Positions 5,979 through 9,172 of a stretch of DNA of 9,172 bases are shown piece by piece. Every line of letters begins with the position of its first letter. Position 1 is the stretch's first letter. The notes under the pieces were generated by a model. The model made no database searches. It saw only the letters and a program-made list of their open reading frames with translations, and had not been told where the DNA came from. The translations under genes and the position numbers were made by a program. The DNA comes from Puniceicoccales bacterium (GTDB lineage: Bacteria; Verrucomicrobiota; Verrucomicrobiia; Opitutales; JAIRLM01), in the NCBI GenBank assembly GCA_031281635.1, contig JAITFC010000019.1:1-9172 (forward strand), read 5' to 3'.

Positions 5979-6866
5979 CTAGCTCAGTGGACGCCCAAAA
6001 TAGCGCAACAAAAACGCTTCCAACCAGATACGAAAGCCAGCATCCTCTGCCAGATAAAACACTTTTTTACCATTTGTTTGCACCGATAGAAGAAAATTTT
6101 TTAGTATGTTTTCTTCTAAGAGCATCTGCTGCAACGAATTAAGAGAATCGACAGCCGGCTCTAGCAGCTCCATGGGGGATGCATGTTTTGTTTTGCGACA
6201 GTGCAGCGCGTGCAATTTCATAAGTGACTGCACCAGTGGGCGACGGCTGACATTCCACGTTGTTGGGTAGTACCCCGCGAAGACAGCGCAGGAATTCTCG
6301 GTCAAAAATACCGTTCCCGAACGATCGATGGAGTAAAGCATTGCCGATGGGAGGATTCTGGATGAGGGATTTAGCGAAAAACGCATCACCAAACGCATGC
6401 GACGATCCTTGGAAATCAAAATAGGACAAAGGAGAAATGGTGCATTGTTGACGTCCACGCTGGCGAGGCACTCCATCTCGAAGCCGGCACTTTGCAGCAA
6501 CTCTTGTCCCAGGCGCCAGGTATGGGAATTAGGCCACAATGTGCGATTTTCAGCAACGGTATAGCGCGCTCCCAGAGGCATTTCTGCAACATTACACCGA
6601 TAAACGTGCGACCAAATTACCGCACTTTCCGCTAGAAACCACAGAAGAAGGCCCGTGCTCAGCAGCAGGGCGAAGGGCGCTTGCGGTACGGAAAAAATTT
6701 TGAGCAGGCAAGCCAAAATGAAACCAATCGTTCCCCAACGAATCCAGCGTAACACTAAGGAGCCGAGGACATTTCGCGAGCGCGTGTCGATAAAAACGAC
6801 GAAGGAAAGCAGGAAAAGTGCGCCACCAAGCCACTCGTGGTAAAGATTTATATTTTGTGGGGCCAT
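5979..6866 (-). CDS. Membrane-anchored protein of unknown function, downstream of dnaN
   Basis: The 295-residue frame runs from ATG 6866-6864 to TAG 5981-5979. Three hydrophobic segments (about 12-27, 44-60 and 63-88) form a membrane anchor. A soluble part of about 200 residues follows, with alternating short hydrophobic and polar stretches and no motif I recognise. Near the C-terminus, around 245-260, is a Leu- and Glu-rich helical stretch. The gene begins 10 bases after the dnaN stop and is followed after 4 bases by the small zinc-ribbon gene, so the three are probably one transcript. No strong ribosome binding site is seen before the ATG, so translation may be coupled to dnaN. A link to replication is suggested only by position. 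It could simply be a lineage-specific envelope protein. Confidence 0.75.
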   Translation of the reverse strand: MAPQNINLYHEWLGGALFLLSFVVFIDTRSRNVLGSLVLRWIRWGTIGFILACLLKIFSVPQAPFALLLSTGLLLWFLAESAVIWSHVYRCNVAEMPLGARYTVAENRTLWPNSHTWRLGQELLQSAGFEMECLASVDVNNAPFLLCPILISKDRRMRLVMRFSLNPSSRILPSAMLYSIDRSGTVFLTENSCAVFAGYYPTTWNVSRRPLVQSLMKLHALHCRKTKHASPMELLEPAVDSLNSLQQMLLEENILKNFLLSVQTNGKKVFYLAEDAGFRIWLEAFLLRYFGRPLS

Positions 6867-6876
6867 GACGAGAAAT

Positions 6877-8019
6877 TTATGCAGTGCCGCCGCGCAGAGG
6901 CATGACGACGCAGAGGAAGGAGCCGCCTGCGCGAAAGACCCCCGGGCTCAGATGATCGCGAAACTCAAAGGCGACTTCTTCCTCGGATAGCGGACGAAGA
7001 GGTTCGATTAAGTAGCGCGGGTTGAAGGAAATCTGCACTTCTTGCGGCTCCGGGAAGATGATAGCAATGCGCTCGTAGGCTTCCCCGAATTCCGCACTGG
7101 ATGCGAACAACTCCAATAGATTTTCGCTAAATTTTAACGTCACCGATGGACTGGTTCCACTGCTAACCAATGTTGCACGCTGCAAGGAATTTAGTAGCGT
7201 CTCGCGGGCGACCTGCATGCGATGCACAGCCGTTTCCGGAATAACTTGTCGATAATTCGGATAGTTCCCCTCCACGACTTTACTGATGAGGAAGATTCGT
7301 TCGGGCATGCTGCCTTTTCCCGTAGCGTAGGCAATTTCGCAGGCAACCTGTCGATTGGAAAATGATAAGTCAACGCTTTCGGCGCCGGGCAGAAGTCGAA
7401 GAATTTCCGCGACCGCTTTCGCCGGAATGATAAATGTTCCATCAATTCCTTCGCAGGGAATGGAATAGAACGCTAAACGGCGACCGTCCGTTGCCACGAA
7501 GGAGAGACACTCGCTGCCCAACATTGCGCACACACCATTAAGAACATGGCGGTGTTCGTCCGTAGACTGGGCATACTCCACGCGGCGCAGTGCGTCGGAA
7601 AGTTGTTCTGCGGAAAGGAATAAACGTTGTGCACCATCCAGAGAAGGTAGGGCTGGAAAATCTCCGGCGGGAAGGCATGGCAAACGAAAAACGGAGCCGG
7701 CACCGGAAACTTTTAGGGATGTTTGAGATGGCAAGAGTTCCACATCGATTGTCGCGGAAGAAATGGCGCGCGCGATCCCGGCCAATTTTTTAGACGAAAC
7801 TGTCGTTGCGCCCAACTTGTGTGCTTCAATCGGCACAGCACAGCGAATGCCGAAATCTAAATTTGTCGTGCTGAGTGACAGCGTGCTTTCTCTCGCATCC
7901 AGTAAAACATTTCCCAGAATTGGCATTGCCGATTTCGCCGCGATAGGATTTCCAACTGCTTGCAACCCACTGCATAAAGCTTCTCTGTCAACGGAGAATT
8001 TCATAACTTTCTTCGACAT
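6877..8019 (-). CDS. dnaN: DNA polymerase III beta subunit (sliding clamp)
   Basis: The beta clamp encircles DNA as a dimeric ring and tethers DNA polymerase III and other repair and replication proteins. The 380 residues are close to the usual 366-380 and read as the three clamp domains. MKFSVDREALCSGLQAV at the start, a central ATDGRRLA segment and the C-terminal FLCVVMPLRGG are family hallmarks. The C-terminal MPLR corresponds to the MPMR that lines the partner-binding cleft in E. coli. The annotated start at 8019 gives MSKKVMKF. The ATG at 8004 (residue 6) matches the canonical clamp N-terminus and is a good alternative. No strong ribosome binding site precedes either. The gene lies downstream of clpC on the same strand, beyond a repeat element, and no dnaA or recF is adjacent inside the window. 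Confidence 0.97.
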   Translation of the reverse strand: MSKKVMKFSVDREALCSGLQAVGNPIAAKSAMPILGNVLLDARESTLSLSTTNLDFGIRCAVPIEAHKLGATTVSSKKLAGIARAISSATIDVELLPSQTSLKVSGAGSVFRLPCLPAGDFPALPSLDGAQRLFLSAEQLSDALRRVEYAQSTDEHRHVLNGVCAMLGSECLSFVATDGRRLAFYSIPCEGIDGTFIIPAKAVAEILRLLPGAESVDLSFSNRQVACEIAYATGKGSMPERIFLISKVVEGNYPNYRQVIPETAVHRMQVARETLLNSLQRATLVSSGTSPSVTLKFSENLLELFASSAEFGEAYERIAIIFPEPQEVQISFNPRYLIEPLRPLSEEEVAFEFRDHLSPGVFRAGGSFLCVVMPLRGGTA

Positions 8020-8084
8020 CTAAAGGGCATTTTCACTGCAGTCAAGACCGGACTATGAGATTTCTTTGGGAGAATTTTGCTTAC

Positions 8085-8100
8085 GCGAGTTTCAGCTCGC
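8085..8100. other. GC-rich 5-bp hairpin upstream of dnaN
   Basis: GCGAG at 8085-8089 and CTCGC at 8096-8100 are perfect reverse complements around a 6-base loop. The hairpin lies about 65 bases upstream of the dnaN start and 6 bases from the repeat element at 8107. No T tract follows on either strand, so it is not a standard terminator. It could be a protein-binding palindrome or part of the end of the clpC transcript. Confidence 0.35.
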
Positions 8101-8106
8101 ATAAAA

Positions 8107-8171
8107 GGCCCATTGCGAAATTCAAGAAAAGCAGCCCTAGGTGCCAAATTGCAAGCATTTTGCAAAGGGTC
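8107..8171. repeat. 65-bp inverted-repeat element, copy 2 (MITE- or REP-like)
   Basis: This is the second copy of the element at 1836-1911, in the same orientation. Its ends are weaker inverted repeats: 8107-8130 match the reverse complement of the right end at 16 of 24 positions. The middle GCAGCCCTAGGTG (8131-8143) differs from copy 1 by one base and contains the palindrome CCTAGG. It lacks the 11-base insert of copy 1. Its right end lies 7 bases from the clpC stop codon. As RNA on the minus strand it would form an imperfect hairpin right after clpC, so it could act as a 3' stabiliser or processing site between clpC and dnaN. No clear target duplication is visible. Confidence 0.72.
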
Positions 8172-8178
8172 TAATAAT

Positions 8179-9172
8179 CTAATTTTCGCTTTTGCATGGA
8201 GTTGCAACTGACTGTGGCACACGAGTTTTGCGGTTTGTTTCATTCTTTTTTATCTTTGCGGAAAATGTAATGCGCAGAGATTGTCCATCACCGTCTGCGA
8301 TAAATGTACCCCCATCGGGCAAATTTTCGGAGAGAAGTTGTTCTGCCAATTGATCTTCCAAGAATTCCTCGATGGCACGCCGCAGAGATCGTGCCCCATA
8401 GCGCGGATCAAAGCCACGGCCGATAAGAATTTTTTTTGCCGTTTCGGTAAGTTGCAAGGATAAGTTATGCTCTGCCAGACGTTTATTTAACTTCTCAATT
8501 TCCAGATGGAGAATGTCGCGCATCTGTTCTTCGCCGAGCGGTTTGAAAACAAGAATGTCCGTAAAACGATTAACAAATTCCGGTTTAAATGTGTTACGCA
8601 CTTCTGCGAGAACACGTTCGCGCGTCCGTTCAAAATCTCCCTTTCCCCTGCCAGTGCCGAAGCCCATGGTCCCATCCTTGAGGAAATATTCCGCGCCAAT
8701 GTTAGACGTCATGATAACTAGACTGTGGCGAAATGTGGCGGTGCGGCCGAGGCTGTCCGTTAATTTCCCGTCCTCCATCACCTGCAAAAGAATCTGAACC
8801 ATCTCCGGATGAGCTTTTTCGACCTCGTCGAAGAGTACCACAGCATAGGGTTTGCGCCTCACCCTCTCTGTGAGCTGTCCGCCCTCGCCGTGGCCGACAT
8901 ATCCTGGAGGGGACCCAACCATTCGGGAAACGGCAAATTTTTCCATGTATTCGGACATGTCGATTTGAATGATATCATCTTCGTGGCCAAAGAAATGTTC
9001 TGCCAATTTTCGCGCTAGCAGCGTTTTCCCGACGCCGGATGGGCCGAGAAATAGAAAGGAACCGATGGGCCGCTTGGGGTCGCGCAGTTGTGCCTGGGAT
9101 CGGCGAATGGAGCGGGTGAGTGCAGCGATAGCTTCTTCCTGGCCAAGAACTTCTTTTTGCAATGTCTCCCGT
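8179..9172 (-). CDS. clpC: ClpC-type ATPase, C-terminal AAA+ domain (partial, runs off right edge)
   Basis: ClpC unfolds proteins and feeds them to the ClpP protease. Only the second AAA+ module is in the window. The frame is open to the right edge, where RETLQKEVLGQEEAI matches the lead-in to this domain, so the start lies outside. Visible motifs in order: Walker A GPSGVGKT (about 9045-9022), pore loop GSPPGYVG, Walker B VVLFDEVEKAH, sensor 1 MTSNIG, arginine-finger region FKPEFVNRF, and sensor 2 GARSLRR. MGFG between sensor 1 and the arginine finger sits where ClpA/ClpC carry the ClpP-binding loop (usually IGF or VGF); ClpB lacks it. That is the reason for ClpC over ClpB. After the domain comes a tail of about 25 residues rich in Lys, Arg and Asn. 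The TAG stop at 8181-8179 lies 7 bases from the repeat element. Confidence 0.93.
   Translation of the reverse strand, partial: RETLQKEVLGQEEAIAALTRSIRRSQAQLRDPKRPIGSFLFLGPSGVGKTLLARKLAEHFFGHEDDIIQIDMSEYMEKFAVSRMVGSPPGYVGHGEGGQLTERVRRKPYAVVLFDEVEKAHPEMVQILLQVMEDGKLTDSLGRTATFRHSLVIMTSNIGAEYFLKDGTMGFGTGRGKGDFERTRERVLAEVRNTFKPEFVNRFTDILVFKPLGEEQMRDILHLEIEKLNKRLAEHNLSLQLTETAKKILIGRGFDPRYGARSLRRAIEEFLEDQLAEQLLSENLPDGGTFIADGDGQSLRITFSAKIKKNETNRKTRVPQSVATPCKSEN

Noticed and set aside
8001..8243. 80-codon open frame on the minus strand between clpC and dnaN
   Set aside because: It overlaps the clpC end, the whole repeat element and the dnaN start, and has no recognisable protein character. It is best explained as a frame through the repeat.

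Overview
The window is a gene-dense bacterial segment of moderate GC. All gene assignments come from reading motifs in the translations. No rRNA, tRNA, CRISPR array, integrase or transposase was seen. The clp, dnaN, ComF and CPBP genes are housekeeping or widespread genes and do not fix the taxon. My impression is a Gram-negative lineage of the Planctomycetes-Verrucomicrobia-Chlamydiae type with a compact genome, because the ClpC ClpP-loop context resembles chlamydial ClpC and many start codons are GTG. This is a weak inference.

Layout, left to right. 1-138 is an open frame entering from the left edge, possibly the tail of an unrecognised protein. 139-499 has no convincing gene, but holds a promoter-like site, a perfect hairpin and a terminator-like hairpin with a T tract, so a short transcript of about 255 nt is possible. 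500-1750 (+) encodes an unrecognised 416-residue protein that is visibly more A+T-rich than its neighbours. 1751-2024 is intergenic and carries a promoter-like site and a 76-bp element with inverted terminal repeats. 2025-4049 (+) is a tightly coupled three-gene operon for a polar amino-acid ABC uptake system: substrate-binding lipoprotein, permease and ATPase. 4095-5015 (+) is a CPBP (Abi/CAAX-like) membrane protease-family protein, and it overlaps a ComF-family phosphoribosyltransferase ending at 5712.

The right half is on the minus strand. Reading leftward from the right edge, it holds the C-terminal AAA+ domain of ClpC (cut by the window edge), a second copy of the inverted-repeat element, dnaN (sliding clamp), a membrane-anchored protein of unknown function, and a 74-residue membrane/zinc-ribbon protein. 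The last three are spaced by 10 and 4 bp and look co-transcribed. The minus-strand cluster converges on ComF with a 37-bp gap.

The least ordinary items are: the two-copy palindromic repeat, which looks like a small non-autonomous mobile element sitting in two intergenic gaps; the orphan 416-residue protein with the possible short transcript before it; and the unknown membrane and zinc-ribbon pair behind dnaN. I do not see a convincing new multi-gene defence or biosynthetic system.
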